DNA of 64,000 bases from NCBI RefSeq assembly GCF_900182655.1, contig NZ_FXTC01000008.1:1-64000 (forward strand), written 5' to 3'. Both the position numbers and the translations under genes were made by a program. Origin of the DNA: Chryseobacterium rhizoplanae (GTDB lineage: Bacteria > Bacteroidota > Bacteroidia > Flavobacteriales > Weeksellaceae). A model generated the notes under the pieces. It ran no database searches. It saw only the letters and a list, made by a program, of their open reading frames with translations, and was not told the origin of the DNA. Below are positions 33,525 through 42,747 of this stretch, in pieces (position 1 is the first letter of the stretch; every line of letters begins with the position of its first letter).

Positions 33525-33977
33525 CTAGAACAATTTACTCAAAACCCGAAAACGGTAATCAAAGATATGATCCAATTTCTTTTTAACGAAAAGACGATGG
33601 GCAATTTCGCCTAGAAATCCCATGGGAAGTTCATAATCTATGGTATCTTTCATCAGAACGCCGTCTTCATTGGGAATAAATTCATGATGGTGGTTCCACA
33701 ATTTGTAGGGACCTTTTTTCTGAAAATCAATAAAGCTTTTTTGGAAGTCTACATGGGTAATCTCCGTCTGCCATTTCATTTTAATACCAAACAATGGTGA
33801 AACATAATAGTCGATGAGCATTCCTTCGTAGATTTCATCATCTTCCATTTCCGTCAATACAATAAAACCCATGTCTTTTGGGGTGATTTCTGAAAGGTTA
33901 TTGGCTGAAGAGAAGAATTTCCAGGCGGTTTCTATATCACAATTGAGCTGTTGTTCGCGGAAAAGGGTATGTTTCAT
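33525..33977 (-). CDS. SRPBCC-family protein
   Basis: A 150-residue START/SRPBCC fold protein with a hydrophobic ligand pocket. FREQQLNCDIETAWKFFSSANNLSEITPKDMGF, the central VDFQKSFIDFQKKGPYKLWNHHHEF and ELPMGFLGEIAHRLFVKKKLDHIFDYR are the usual family landmarks. No catalytic residues are recognised; ligand and role are unknown. It is a single minus-strand gene, 46 nt beyond the L,D-transpeptidase-like gene's opposite end. Confidence 0.88.
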   Translation of the reverse strand: MKHTLFREQQLNCDIETAWKFFSSANNLSEITPKDMGFIVLTEMEDDEIYEGMLIDYYVSPLFGIKMKWQTEITHVDFQKSFIDFQKKGPYKLWNHHHEFIPNEDGVLMKDTIDYELPMGFLGEIAHRLFVKKKLDHIFDYRFRVLSKLF

Positions 33978-34023
33978 AAGAAGGAATCAGTTAACACGAT
34001 TGTTATGAAACAAAGTTAAAGAT

Positions 34024-34671
34024 TTAATTATAGATCCACATCAGTACAGGTTTTCCCGACTTTTGAATCATCGGATCAATTTCCTTCATAGCATTGTTGG
34101 AAACGGTAGGACAGCCCCATCCTTCAGGTGATCCTTTTGGAAAGACTTCATCATCACTCATCATATCCCAGGAATGAAAAACAATAAACCTTTTTAAGGC
34201 ATTGCTGTTTGTTTCTTCAAAGCCGTGCATCAGGTATTTTATGTTGATTCCCCAGTCGCTGTACCCTCTTCCTTCAAGCTTATATTTTCCTAAGGATGAA
34301 AGGTGGCTTCCATCCTCATTACTGAATCCCGGATTTGTTTTAGAATCATCCTTACTCCATGAATTGGAGCCACAGCCATGGCCAACCAGATATTTTTTTG
34401 AGATTTTATTCTTTTTAAAATCCCACACAAAAAAGCGGTTCACCCCGGAATGGAGACTCATATCGATAAGGATACAGAAATCATTATTAAGATCCTTTGA
34501 ATTACAGAACCTCAATGCTTCCTCAGCTTTTATTTTTATTCTGGAAAGGTCAGCATCAGGTTTTTTTTCAGCCACAGCAGGTATTTCAGCAGTATGAGTG
34601 ATACTGTTTTTTTTCTCCTGAGCACAGGAAAACAACCAGAGAGTGATGAAAAACAGATAACTCCTCTTCAT
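34024..34671 (-). CDS. L,D-transpeptidase-family lipoprotein
   Basis: A 215-residue murein L,D-transpeptidase catalytic-domain-like protein. Signal peptide, lipobox FSC near residue 16, then ISKKYLVGHGCGSNSW, FSNEDGSHLSSLGKYKLEG and RFIVFHSWDMM before the catalytic SPEGWGCPTVSN (Cys about 187). The catalytic Cys, the preceding His and the glycine-rich loop are all present. It probably crosslinks or edits peptidoglycan, or attaches proteins, from the periplasmic side. It follows the TIGR02117 gene by only 3 nt, indicating an operon. Confidence 0.88.
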   Translation of the reverse strand: MKRSYLFFITLWLFSCAQEKKNSITHTAEIPAVAEKKPDADLSRIKIKAEEALRFCNSKDLNNDFCILIDMSLHSGVNRFFVWDFKKNKISKKYLVGHGCGSNSWSKDDSKTNPGFSNEDGSHLSSLGKYKLEGRGYSDWGINIKYLMHGFEETNSNALKRFIVFHSWDMMSDDEVFPKGSPEGWGCPTVSNNAMKEIDPMIQKSGKPVLMWIYN

Positions 34672-34674
34672 AAA

Positions 34675-35358
34675 CTATTTATAGTGCTGGAAAATCCCGA
34701 AATCTGACGGAGTCCAAAGGGCCGCTTTCTGACCAGCAGCCTTTAAAGCATTATTCGACCATGTATTGCATGTATAAAGAAAGCTATAGGTACCTTTTGC
34801 GTCATAAAAGGCATCATTATCACCATATACAGCGTTTGTAGGAATCAGTATGAAATTACCGTTCTGATCCCTGTCAAACTTATCTTCAACAAATTTTACC
34901 AGATTTTCATACTGGCTTCTGCTGATCATGATCATTTTACAATCGTCACCTTCTTTCATGGTATTATAATAAGTACAGTGCATAGCAGAATCACTTAGCC
35001 AGAATGCAGCTTTCACCGCTGTTGAAAACTTCAGGTCAGCCCAGGTAGGCGTATCAAGATAAAATCCTTTGTCACCCCAGCCTATTCCGATATACTGATA
35101 ATCTGTTTTTTTTGATTTTGTATTGGCAAAAGGAATTTTCAGGCTCCAGTCCTGCAGATCATTTTTTACAGGCATAACTATATCTGTATGCACTCCGTTG
35201 GTATAGATATAAATCGGAATTTCTTTCTTCTGTCCATCATCTTTAGCCGAAACCGGAATATAGGGAATCAGCAATCCGAGAATTACATAAATTACCACAA
35301 TTCCTAAAATAATTCCTACCACTTTCAGGAGATACATTAATATAGTTTTCACCGTCAT
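34675..35358 (-). CDS. TIGR02117/DUF2459-family protein
   Basis: A 227-residue membrane-anchored protein: one N-terminal helix (about 9-33), then a periplasmic domain. Conserved blocks are IYTNGVHTDIVMPV, YIGIGWGDKGFYLDTPTWADLK, and TCNTWSNNALKAAGQKAALWTPSDFG, in which a Cys-Asn-Thr-Trp motif with the earlier His resembles a thiol catalytic centre. Function is unknown. It is the first gene of a two-gene operon with the L,D-transpeptidase-like gene. Confidence 0.88.
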   Translation of the reverse strand: MTVKTILMYLLKVVGIILGIVVIYVILGLLIPYIPVSAKDDGQKKEIPIYIYTNGVHTDIVMPVKNDLQDWSLKIPFANTKSKKTDYQYIGIGWGDKGFYLDTPTWADLKFSTAVKAAFWLSDSAMHCTYYNTMKEGDDCKMIMISRSQYENLVKFVEDKFDRDQNGNFILIPTNAVYGDNDAFYDAKGTYSFLYTCNTWSNNALKAAGQKAALWTPSDFGIFQHYK

Positions 35359-35397
35359 GTTTTAATAAAATTTAATCTTTAATTTTTAGTAAAAGTA

Positions 35398-35428
35398 TTT
35401 GTTTTAATCGAAAAATTAGCTATATTTA
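35398..35428 (+). promoter_or_regulatory. Promoter of the 26-residue basic ORF
   Basis: TTTG at 35398-35401, a 19-nt spacer and TATATTTA at 35421-35428 (one mismatch at the last base of TAnnTTTG). The transcript would start about 15 nt before the ATG. Confidence 0.55.
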
Positions 35429-35448
35429 GTTACGAAATATTCACAAAT

Positions 35449-35529
35449 ATGCGTAAAACTATCAAATCCCAAAAAAGGTTTAAAGTAAGAGTAAAAACTG
35501 CTCCTAAAAGAATACAAAAAAAACGTTGA
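35449..35529 (+). CDS. Tiny, very basic ORF (26 residues)
   Basis: A 26-residue ORF, MRKTIKSQKRFKVRVKTAPK then RIQKKR. Twelve of 26 residues are Lys or Arg and none is acidic. It is far too short for standard gene callers but has a promoter-like sequence, an ATG in an A-rich context and a terminator-like hairpin right after the stop. Tiny basic proteins of this type (for example bTHX or bL36-like) are usually ribosomal or RNA-associated. A ribosomal role is speculation, and I cannot name a family. Confidence 0.6.
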   Translation: MRKTIKSQKRFKVRVKTAPKRIQKKR

Positions 35530-35568
35530 TTTTCGGTGAGATTCTGATCTCCTGAAAATCAATTTTTC
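35528..35568 (+). terminator. Terminator of the 26-residue ORF
   Basis: GATTTTC and GAAAATC arms, with inner GAGAT/ATCTC pairing, followed by AATTTTTCTTT. It overlaps the stop codon. The remaining gap to queG holds no further gene. Confidence 0.7.
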
Positions 35569-35716
35569 TTTATAGGAAAGGTTTTTCAAGTAACTTATTG
35601 GTATAAATCTTTACCTCCTTAAAGCCAAAAATTTAAGGAATGGTCGACTATCAGCTCTGGTTTGGAACTTCAAAAAATTCCAAAAGAGGGATTGTCACCA
35701 AAAGTTCAGAGAAAAA

Positions 35717-36655
35717 TCAGTCAGAAGATTTCTGTAAAAACTCAATATTTCTCTTCAGACCTGCAAATTTGGTCCTTTTCACGGGGGACTTCCTGAAGAT
35801 TTCTGAGAAAATTTCCTGGGTAAGTTCCTTCCATTCTCCTTTTTTGAAGTTTTTCAACGCTTCATTGGGTTGGAAACGGCTTTGTTTATTAGGCGCTGAG
35901 AACCTGTTCCAGGGACAAACATCCTGGCAGATATCACAACCAAACATCCAGTCTTCCATTTTATCTTTAAAATAATCAGGAATTTCATTTTTTAGCTCGA
36001 TGGTTGCATAAGAAATACAACGGCTTCCGTCAATAATTTTCTCAGAAACAATAGCATCTGTAGGGCATGCATCAATACATTTTCTGCAGCTTCCGCAATG
36101 ATCTGTGGTTGCATGATCAGGAATCAGTTCCAAATCACAGATAATTTCAGCCAGAAAATAAAAAGAACCGCTTTGTTTGGTAATGAGGTTTGCATTTTTT
36201 CCAACCCAGCCAATTCCTGATTTTCTGGCCCAGCTTCTTTCCATAATAGGTGCAGAATCTACAAAAACACGAAATCCGAACTCCCCTATTTCCTCCTGCA
36301 GCTCTGCAACCATCTCCCGGAGAATCTCCTTGATTACCTCATGATAATCTTCTGCATAGGCATATTTTGAGATTTTGTAATTTTCTAAAATTGAAATTTT
36401 TTCCTCGGGAAAGTAGTTGTATGAAAGTGAAATAACAGATTTGGAGCCCTCAACCAAAAGTCGGGGATCAAGTCTTTTATCGAAATGATTTTCCATATAC
36501 TTCATTTCGCCGTTATAATTGTTCTTCAGCCATTTTTCAAGATGAGGAGCATCTTCCTCCAGAAAATCAGCTTTGGAAATGCCACAACTCTGGAATCCAA
36601 AACTTTTTGCTTTGGACTTGATCAGTTGGGAATATTTTTCAGCGCCTGCATTCAT
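35717..36655 (-). CDS. queG: Epoxyqueuosine reductase QueG
   Basis: The last step of queuosine biosynthesis: reduction of epoxyqueuosine in tRNA by a cobalamin and Fe-S enzyme. It is about 312 residues, with [45 protein letters not shown] and two 4Fe-4S motifs ([12 protein letters not shown] about 190-200 and [11 protein letters not shown] about 245-255). The frame is open to an ATG at 36670, but TAATTTTG (36675-36668) is the -7 element, so the ATG at 36655 is the likely start, with a short leader. It stands alone. Confidence 0.95.
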   Translation of the reverse strand: MNAGAEKYSQLIKSKAKSFGFQSCGISKADFLEEDAPHLEKWLKNNYNGEMKYMENHFDKRLDPRLLVEGSKSVISLSYNYFPEEKISILENYKISKYAYAEDYHEVIKEILREMVAELQEEIGEFGFRVFVDSAPIMERSWARKSGIGWVGKNANLITKQSGSFYFLAEIICDLELIPDHATTDHCGSCRKCIDACPTDAIVSEKIIDGSRCISYATIELKNEIPDYFKDKMEDWMFGCDICQDVCPWNRFSAPNKQSRFQPNEALKNFKKGEWKELTQEIFSEIFRKSPVKRTKFAGLKRNIEFLQKSSD

Positions 36656-36667
36656 AATTTCACACTG

Positions 36668-36675
36668 CAAAATTA
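36668..36675 (-). promoter_or_regulatory. queG -7 element
   Basis: TAATTTTG on the minus strand, overlapping the longest reading frame's first ATG; it decides for the downstream start at 36655. Confidence 0.55.
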
Positions 36676-36830
36676 AGATTATTTTATCAATCTTCTGATT
36701 TCTGTGGAGATTCGTCTGAACTCCTGTTCCTGCCCTGCTTCTTTTCTGAAAAATTATGTTTTCATTAGGATTTTTTTCAAAAAAAAATTGCGTAATTTCG
36801 TTTCTAATTTAATGTTTAAACCCAACAACT

Positions 36831-37130
36831 ATGTCTTTAATAGAAGTAATACAATCCGGAAACTATGAATTAATAGACGTTCGTGAGCCAATGGAGCTTG
36901 AAATGGACGGTAATATAGATGGTGCTAAGAATATTCCTCTAGGTGAAGTAGAAGACAGACAGGATGAAATTCTATCTGTTGAAAAACCAGTAATCTTATT
37001 CTGCAGAAGCGGAAACAGAAGTGGAAAAGCATTGGATTATCTTAATGCTCAAGGATTAAAAGACGGTTATAACGGTGGAGGCTGGGCTGAGCTGAAGGCT
37101 GTTCTGGAAGCAAATCAGGGAACTTTTTAA
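36831..37130 (+). CDS. Single-domain rhodanese
   Basis: A 99-residue sulfurtransferase-type domain, close to the minimal single-domain rhodanese length. It has YELIDVREPMELEMDGNIDGAKNIPLGEVED, and the active-site loop CRSGNRSGKAL carries the catalytic Cys. It transfers sulfane sulfur; the donor is not visible. It is followed by an HD-like gene 28 nt downstream on the same strand. Confidence 0.93.
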   Translation: MSLIEVIQSGNYELIDVREPMELEMDGNIDGAKNIPLGEVEDRQDEILSVEKPVILFCRSGNRSGKALDYLNAQGLKDGYNGGGWAELKAVLEANQGTF

Positions 37131-37158
37131 AAGTTCCTTTTTTTATCCCTTTATTTCT

Positions 37159-37776
37159 ATGAATCTGAAAAATCAATTTGACCAGCTTTGCGCTCCGTTT
37201 ACAGAAGATCAGCAATTAATCCGTGATCTGTGGGTGGAAATTGAAACCAGATACTCTGAAAAAGGCAGGCATTATCATAATCTTCTTCATCTTGAAAATA
37301 TGTTTAAAGAGCTAGAAGCCGTGAAAAGTAATATCTCAGATTTTACAGCTCTTTCTTTTTCAGTATTTTACCATGACGTTATCTACGATGCAACTTCCAA
37401 AACTAATGAAGAGAAAAGTGCTTCCAAAGCAGAAAAAAGACTTGCAGAATTTCATTTAGATAAAAATAAGATTTCCATAATTTCAGAGCAGATCTTAGCA
37501 ACAAAATCCCATCAACGATCTGATCATGAAGATACCAATTATCTTTTAGATGCTGATCTTTCTGTTTTGGGAAAAGATTTTATAACTTATTTAGAATATA
37601 CTCAAAATATCAGAAAAGAATATTCCATTTATCCTGACTTCCTTTATAAGCCGGGACGGAAAAAAGTACTCAGACATTTTCTGGAACTTGAAAGTATCTT
37701 TAAAACAGATTATTTTAAGCAGAAATATGAAGCCCAGGCAAAGGAAAATATTGCTGGAGAACTCCGACTGCTGTAA
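37159..37776 (+). CDS. Predicted HD-superfamily metal-dependent phosphohydrolase
   Basis: A 205-residue protein of the predicted metal-dependent HD-type family. RHYHNLLHLENMF carries the first His, FYHDVIYD the HD pair, TKSHQRSDHEDTNYLLDADLSVLG the remaining ligands. No substrate is known. It forms a likely two-gene plus-strand unit with the rhodanese gene. Confidence 0.88.
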   Translation: MNLKNQFDQLCAPFTEDQQLIRDLWVEIETRYSEKGRHYHNLLHLENMFKELEAVKSNISDFTALSFSVFYHDVIYDATSKTNEEKSASKAEKRLAEFHLDKNKISIISEQILATKSHQRSDHEDTNYLLDADLSVLGKDFITYLEYTQNIRKEYSIYPDFLYKPGRKKVLRHFLELESIFKTDYFKQKYEAQAKENIAGELRLL

Positions 37777-37814
37777 TTGAAAGGGATATTATTTAATTTT
37801 TCCCTTTTTAAATT

Positions 37815-37844
37815 AATAAGACACCCATTGAAAGGTGCCTTATT
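37815..37844. terminator. Bidirectional terminator
   Basis: AATAAG, CACC and GGTG, CTTATT arms with T-rich and A-rich flanks, between the convergent HD-like and hydrolase genes. Confidence 0.7.
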
Positions 37845-37869
37845 TTATATTGTGCAGAAAGTTTCTGAT

Positions 37870-38640
37870 TTAAGAATTTTCTTTAATAAATGCTTCAGCT
37901 TTGCCCAACACCAGTTCAGGAACTTCTTTATGCGGCGTATGCCCGATATTAGGAATAATATATTTTTCAGCACTCCCGCTCACCTGGGTAATTGTTTTTT
38001 CTACCTGATCCAATGTTCCGTATTCATCGGCTTCTCCCTGTATAAATAATAATGGAGTCACGATATTTTTCAACAGATATTCAATATTCCAGCTTCTGTA
38101 ATCTTCACGCGTCCAGGTCTCAGTCCAGGCCTTGAAAAGCATTTCTACTTTATCTCCATGGTATTTCTGTAAACGTTCGGGAAGATTGGTTGTTTTGTAA
38201 GCTTCCCAGGCATCATATACTCCTTTTAAAGTAATTTCTTCAACAAATATATGTCCTGCTTCACAGATAACGGCTTTTACTCTTTCAGGATATTTGGCAG
38301 CGGTAATTAAGGCTATTGTTCCTCCATCGCTGTGCCCGAAAAGAATTACATTATCAATGTTCATTTCAGCCAGTAAACTGTTTAGTATATCTGCTTCCAG
38401 CTCCATATAATTCACCGGTCTTTCATGAGTAGACAGCGGATTTGATTTTCCATAGCCCAAACGGTCATATGCCAGAGTGTTGCATTGTGTGGTTTCGGAT
38501 AATTTGGCCGGAAAATCTCTCCACAGCTGTACTGATCCTAATGAATCATGCAGAAAAATAATGGTAGGTCTGTCTTCAAACGGATTATTATGTTCTATAT
38601 ATAATTTTTTACCCTTTACATCAATTATTCTTCCCTCCAT
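37870..38640 (-). CDS. Alpha/beta hydrolase
   Basis: A 256-residue alpha/beta-hydrolase fold enzyme. LHDSLGSVQLWRDFP gives the oxyanion loop, GHSDGGTIALITA the GxSxG nucleophile, and IIPNIGHTPHKE the C-terminal His. The Asp is expected in GEADEYGTL. The substrate is unknown. It follows the NMO-like gene by 14 nt and is likely its operon partner. Confidence 0.92.
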   Translation of the reverse strand: MEGRIIDVKGKKLYIEHNNPFEDRPTIIFLHDSLGSVQLWRDFPAKLSETTQCNTLAYDRLGYGKSNPLSTHERPVNYMELEADILNSLLAEMNIDNVILFGHSDGGTIALITAAKYPERVKAVICEAGHIFVEEITLKGVYDAWEAYKTTNLPERLQKYHGDKVEMLFKAWTETWTREDYRSWNIEYLLKNIVTPLLFIQGEADEYGTLDQVEKTITQVSGSAEKYIIPNIGHTPHKEVPELVLGKAEAFIKENS

Positions 38641-38654
38641 TGAATAAATTATAT

Positions 38655-39644
38655 TTAAAAAGTTGGCATTTTTGTTTCTTCAAATTCTTTTAACAGGTGA
38701 CTGAAAACAGTTTCCACAGGAAGAACTTCATCAATCAATGCAGAAACCTGACCAATTTCCAGCTCACCATCTTCCATATCTCCTTCAAACATTCCGCGTT
38801 TTGCTCTGGCTCTTCCCAATGAGGCAACCAAGGCATCTTTATTTCTTCCGATCTGATAGATATCTTCCAGCTCACTGAAAAATTTATTTTTAACCATTCT
38901 TACAGGTGCCAGCTCCTTCAAAGTAAGATGGGTATCTCCTTCCTGCAGTTCTGTGATTTTCTTTTTCCAGTTTTCATGGGCACTGGCTTCCGTAGTGGCG
39001 GCAAAACGGGATCCGATCTGTACACCATCTGCTCCAAGAATCATTGCTGCTTTGATCTGTGAACCCAAGGCAATTCCTCCCGCAGCAATTAACGGCTTAG
39101 AAATATGTTTCTTTACATTCGGAATCAAACAGAATGTTGTTGTTTCATCTCTTCCGTTGTGGCCGCCTGCTTCAAAACCTTCTGCAACAATAGCATCTAC
39201 TCCTGCATCTTCACATTTTACAGCAAATTTAGTTGAGGAAACTACGTGCGCTACTTTTATTCCTTCTTTCTGAAGGGTTTCCGTATACGTTTTCGGGTTA
39301 CCTGCTGATGTAAATACAATCTTCACTCCTTCTTCAAGAATGATCTGAATGATTTCTTCAATATTAGGGTATAACATCGGCACATTTACCCCGAAAGGTT
39401 TATCTGTAGCCTGTTTGCATTTCTGGATATTTTCTCTCAGAATATCAGGATACATACTTCCTGCTCCAATTAAGCCCAAACCACCACAATTGGAAACCGC
39501 AGAAGCGAGCCTCCATCCGGAATGCCAGATCATACCTGCCTGGATAATGGGATATTTAATATTAAAAAGGGTTGAAATTCTATTTTGGGTAGCCACCATG
39601 TCATGAAGTTTTTTTGCAGCGTTAAAATCTATAAAATTGCTCAT
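38655..39644 (-). CDS. Nitronate monooxygenase-family flavoprotein
   Basis: An FMN-dependent TIM-barrel protein of the NMO/2-nitropropane dioxygenase family, 329 residues from the chosen start. YPIIQAGMIWHSGWRLASAVSNCGGLGLIGAGSM, VVSSTKFAVKCEDAGVDAIVAEGFEAGGHNGRDE and PLIAAGGIALGSQIKAAMILGADGVQIGSRFAAT are the flavin-binding landmarks. The ATG at 39644 (MSNFIDFNAAKK) is preferred to one at 39665, because the extra residues are not conserved. The true substrate may be an enoyl thioester or a nitronate. Confidence 0.9.
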   Translation of the reverse strand: MSNFIDFNAAKKLHDMVATQNRISTLFNIKYPIIQAGMIWHSGWRLASAVSNCGGLGLIGAGSMYPDILRENIQKCKQATDKPFGVNVPMLYPNIEEIIQIILEEGVKIVFTSAGNPKTYTETLQKEGIKVAHVVSSTKFAVKCEDAGVDAIVAEGFEAGGHNGRDETTTFCLIPNVKKHISKPLIAAGGIALGSQIKAAMILGADGVQIGSRFAATTEASAHENWKKKITELQEGDTHLTLKELAPVRMVKNKFFSELEDIYQIGRNKDALVASLGRARAKRGMFEGDMEDGELEIGQVSALIDEVLPVETVFSHLLKEFEETKMPTF

Positions 39645-39747
39645 GTGTAAAAATACTAAAAACAACGGTTTTCAAGAGAATATGCAGTGATATTTTCATT
39701 AAGAATTTGAATGCAGCTTAAGCAATCATCTTAGATAAAAGGCATAA

Positions 39748-39777
39748 AAAAAACCTTCAGAAGTTCTGAAGGTTTTC
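39748..39777 (-). terminator. Terminator of the SurA-like gene
   Basis: AAAACCTTCAGAA and CTGAAGGTTTT arms with eight T on the minus strand, 4 nt beyond the stop codon. Confidence 0.9.
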
Positions 39778-39780
39778 ATT

Positions 39781-41148
39781 TTATTTTGCTATGGATTGTT
39801 TCTTCCAGTTAGACTTAAAGCTACAATTGTCGTAACGTCCGTCAATAGATATAAAAGTTGTCGGTAACTTAGAGTTGACAAACTTTTCAACCATTTCACT
39901 TTTCTTTTTATTCAGTGCCATCTGCTTGATTCTGCTGAAGTCTGTTTCCAGTGTAATCTGGTGAGAAGGAATCACATCTTCAATTTTAATGATCTTGATC
40001 TGCTTTCTTTTGTTTTCTTCATCTTCAAAAGCTGTAGTAATGTCTCCTTTGTTCAATCCTGCCAATTCGTAGCTGATTGTTCCCGGAATACTTTCTCTTT
40101 CAATTTTGTCAGAACCATCTGCTCCGGGAATTACCCCTGCGTTGAATTTTGTTCTTTTATCATCCGAGAATTTAAAAGCAGCATCTTTAAATGTCATTTT
40201 ACCATTCACGATAAGACCTCTGATACTGTCTAGTTTTGCTTTTGCAGTTTTAAGCTCATCATCAGTAGGTACAGCTTTTAGCAGGATATGTCTTGCATCA
40301 TACACTTTACCTGATCTTTTCAGCAACTGGATAATGTGGAATCCGAATTCTGATTCGATAGGATCTGAAATTTCATTTTCCTGAAGGTTCAGTGCAGCAG
40401 CCTCGAATGGCTTCACCATCTGCCCTTTATTGATATTTTTATATAAACCTCCGTTAGCAGCCGATCCTTCATCTTCAGAATAAATTCTGGCCTGGCTCTC
40501 AAAAGTTTCCCCTCCAAGAATATCCTGCTTGATCTTTTTTAATCTGTTGATAAGCTCTTGTTTGTGTGCTTCCGTTAAGGTAGGATAGATCATAATCTGA
40601 GCTAAAGTAACTTCATCTTTTACCTGTGGCAGCTGTGATTTATACATATTATAGAAGTCAGTTACCTCATTTGGAGTTACGTCTGCTTTATCAGTAACTC
40701 TCTGGTATTTTGCCTGTCCGTAATACTGGTCAGTATCTATCTTTTCGATAGCATTTTTCATTTCATAAGCGTTTCTGAACTTATAAGCGGCAAGCAATGT
40801 TTTTTCATCCGGAAATTGAGAAAGCAACTGACGGTATTTTGCGTTAGCCTGTTCTTTGATTGCTGCAGAACGGTTTTCAATTAAGGTATCTTTTTTTGCT
40901 TCATATACAAGAAGCTTGTTGCTGATAAGGTTTTCCAGGAACTCACATTTGTCTGTGTTGGCAGCTCCCTGCTGTTTTCCATAATTCATTTGCTCAAGTA
41001 CATCAGATTCCAAAACAATCTCATCCCCGATAACAGCTGCAATACCATCCACCAAATCTCCTTGTTTTAGCTGGGCATTCATCATATTTGAAGAGAATAT
41101 CATGATGAAAATCCCAAGGAGAAAAGTGATTTTTAGTTTATTTGTCAT
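39781..41148 (-). CDS. SurA-like periplasmic peptidyl-prolyl isomerase
   Basis: A 455-residue periplasmic chaperone/isomerase for outer-membrane proteins. Signal peptide (about 1-25, ending NAQ), an N-terminal chaperone domain starting VDGIAAVIGDEIVLESDVLEQM, then two parvulin domains (about 175-275 and 285-385: VTLAQIMIYPT, DEGSAANGGLYKNINKGQMVKPFEAAAL, DARHILLKAVPTDDEL). This matches SurA order. It has a consensus promoter and its own terminator. Confidence 0.9.
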   Translation of the reverse strand: MTNKLKITFLLGIFIMIFSSNMMNAQLKQGDLVDGIAAVIGDEIVLESDVLEQMNYGKQQGAANTDKCEFLENLISNKLLVYEAKKDTLIENRSAAIKEQANAKYRQLLSQFPDEKTLLAAYKFRNAYEMKNAIEKIDTDQYYGQAKYQRVTDKADVTPNEVTDFYNMYKSQLPQVKDEVTLAQIMIYPTLTEAHKQELINRLKKIKQDILGGETFESQARIYSEDEGSAANGGLYKNINKGQMVKPFEAAALNLQENEISDPIESEFGFHIIQLLKRSGKVYDARHILLKAVPTDDELKTAKAKLDSIRGLIVNGKMTFKDAAFKFSDDKRTKFNAGVIPGADGSDKIERESIPGTISYELAGLNKGDITTAFEDEENKRKQIKIIKIEDVIPSHQITLETDFSRIKQMALNKKKSEMVEKFVNSKLPTTFISIDGRYDNCSFKSNWKKQSIAK

Positions 41149-41168
41149 TTTACTATTTTAACAAGTTG

Positions 41169-41200
41169 CAAATTTAGAATTCTTAACGAATTTCACTCAA
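41169..41200 (-). promoter_or_regulatory. Promoter of the SurA-like gene
   Basis: On the minus strand TTG (41200-41198), a 21-nt spacer and TAAATTTG (41176-41169) give a consensus promoter with a leader near 15 nt. Confidence 0.75.
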
Positions 41201-41234
41201 TTTTTTATTATAAATATTTCTTAAAAAGACTTAT

Positions 41235-42158
41235 TTACTGCAGTTCAACATCAAAAGTCGTTAATTCTTTAAATTGTCTCAATCTGCTGAACATATCTGC
41301 TTCGCTTACTTCCTCTATTCTTTCTGTTCCGAACTTCTCTACAGTGAATGAAGCCATGGCAGATCCTACGATAAGAGCCGATTTCATGGTATCGAAATCT
41401 ATTTTCTCTTTTTTAGCAAGATAAGCCGCAAAACCTCCTGCAAAAGTATCTCCGGCTCCTGTTGGATCGAAAACATCTTCTAACGGAAGTGCCGGGATAG
41501 CAAATACTTTATTATCATGGAAAAGTAAAGCTCCGTGTTCACCTTTTTTGATGATCACATATTCAGGTCCCATTGTATGAATCTTTTTAGCTGCTTTCAC
41601 CAGAGAATATTCTCCAGAAAGCTGTCTTGCCTCTTCATCATTGATCGTAATTACGTCTGTTTTCGCAATCATATCCATTAAGATATCCCATGCAGAATCC
41701 ATCCAGAAATTCATGGTATCAAGAATAACCAGTTTCGGACGGTTGTTCATTTTTTCAAGTACGGATAACTGAACTCCAGGGTGTAGGTTTCCAAGTAACA
41801 AAATTTCGGCATCCTGCATTGAATCCGGGATTTTCGGATCAAAATTCTCCAGCACATTTACTTCTGTAGCCAAAGTATCTCTTGTGTTCAGATCATTGTG
41901 GTATTTTCCAGACCAGAAGAAAGTTTTTCCTTCTTTTACGATTTCAATTCCTTCGATATTTACATCTCTGTCTGTGAACATATCAAGATGTTCTTGTGGA
42001 AAGTCTCCTCCTACTACAGAAACAATTCCGGATTTAACGCCTAAAATTGATGAAGTGATTCCGATATAAGTGGCAGCACCTCCTAAAATTTTGTCCGTTT
42101 TACCAAATGGTGTTTCAATTGCATCAAATGCAACACTTCCTACAACTAAAAGTTTCAT
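41235..42158 (-). CDS. PfkB-family carbohydrate kinase
   Basis: A 307-residue ribokinase-fold kinase. LLVVGSVAFDAIETPFGKTDKILGGAATYIGI is the N-terminal PfkB signature. DPTGAGDTFAGGFAAYLA at about 238 carries the catalytic Asp and the anion hole. Family members phosphorylate sugars or nucleosides; the substrate here is not readable. It follows gldD by 27 nt, in a run mutY, gldD, pfkB. Confidence 0.93.
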   Translation of the reverse strand: MKLLVVGSVAFDAIETPFGKTDKILGGAATYIGITSSILGVKSGIVSVVGGDFPQEHLDMFTDRDVNIEGIEIVKEGKTFFWSGKYHNDLNTRDTLATEVNVLENFDPKIPDSMQDAEILLLGNLHPGVQLSVLEKMNNRPKLVILDTMNFWMDSAWDILMDMIAKTDVITINDEEARQLSGEYSLVKAAKKIHTMGPEYVIIKKGEHGALLFHDNKVFAIPALPLEDVFDPTGAGDTFAGGFAAYLAKKEKIDFDTMKSALIVGSAMASFTVEKFGTERIEEVSEADMFSRLRQFKELTTFDVELQ

Positions 42159-42185
42159 ATATTTTTCAATGTATATTAAAAGTAA

Positions 42186-42743
42186 TTATTTTTTCCATTC
42201 AAAAGTGTCCAGCATGTGTTTCATATCATTTTTGATATAGTTCACTGCAGGCGCAAGAGAATCCGGTTTCGGTCTCGTATTAAAGTATAAGTAAGCAGTA
42301 ACGAAGTGTTTCGTACTGTCTGTAATGTAAAACTGAAGGTTGGAAGCACTCTGCCCTTTCAGCTCATAGAAGTTCCCGTATACTTTCTTTTCAGGGTATT
42401 CAAAGGATTTTGTATCTATAGAACTGGCTTTGATGGTATGCTCATATACCATTTTTTCAGCTTCTTTGATGTGGTCTGCAAAGTCGTTTTGTATCGGGTA
42501 ATAGGTAACGAAAAGCTTTGCTTTCATTTTAGGGTAATTCACATAGAACCAGCAAGGTTTTTTAGCCGGTGCAATAGTAGCAAAGTCCGAATACTCAAAG
42601 GTATAGGCACAATCGTTTTCAAACTTTTGGTATTTCGGTGCAGGATATTCAAGACGCAGCTCTCCATAAGGCTTTGGTGAAGGATCTTTTCCACATGAAA
42701 TTAAAAGCAGTGATACAAAAATAAAAATGACTTTTTTAATCAT
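42186..42743 (-). CDS. gldD: Gliding motility lipoprotein GldD
   Basis: A lipoprotein of 185 residues required for gliding in flavobacteria. Signal peptide then lipobox ISCGKD (Cys17 from the chosen start), PYGELRLEYPAPKYQKFENDCAYTFEYSDFA and PCWFYVNYPKMKAKLFVTYYPI match GldD. The frame is open to 42758, but TACTTTTG (42755-42748) is the -7 element, so the ATG at 42743 is the likely start, with little or no leader. It lies downstream of mutY as in other flavobacteria, where gldD neighbours mutY and ssb/gldE; the latter two are absent here. Confidence 0.93.
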   Translation of the reverse strand: MIKKVIFIFVSLLLISCGKDPSPKPYGELRLEYPAPKYQKFENDCAYTFEYSDFATIAPAKKPCWFYVNYPKMKAKLFVTYYPIQNDFADHIKEAEKMVYEHTIKASSIDTKSFEYPEKKVYGNFYELKGQSASNLQFYITDSTKHFVTAYLYFNTRPKPDSLAPAVNYIKNDMKHMLDTFEWKK

Positions 42744-42747
42744 TTTG

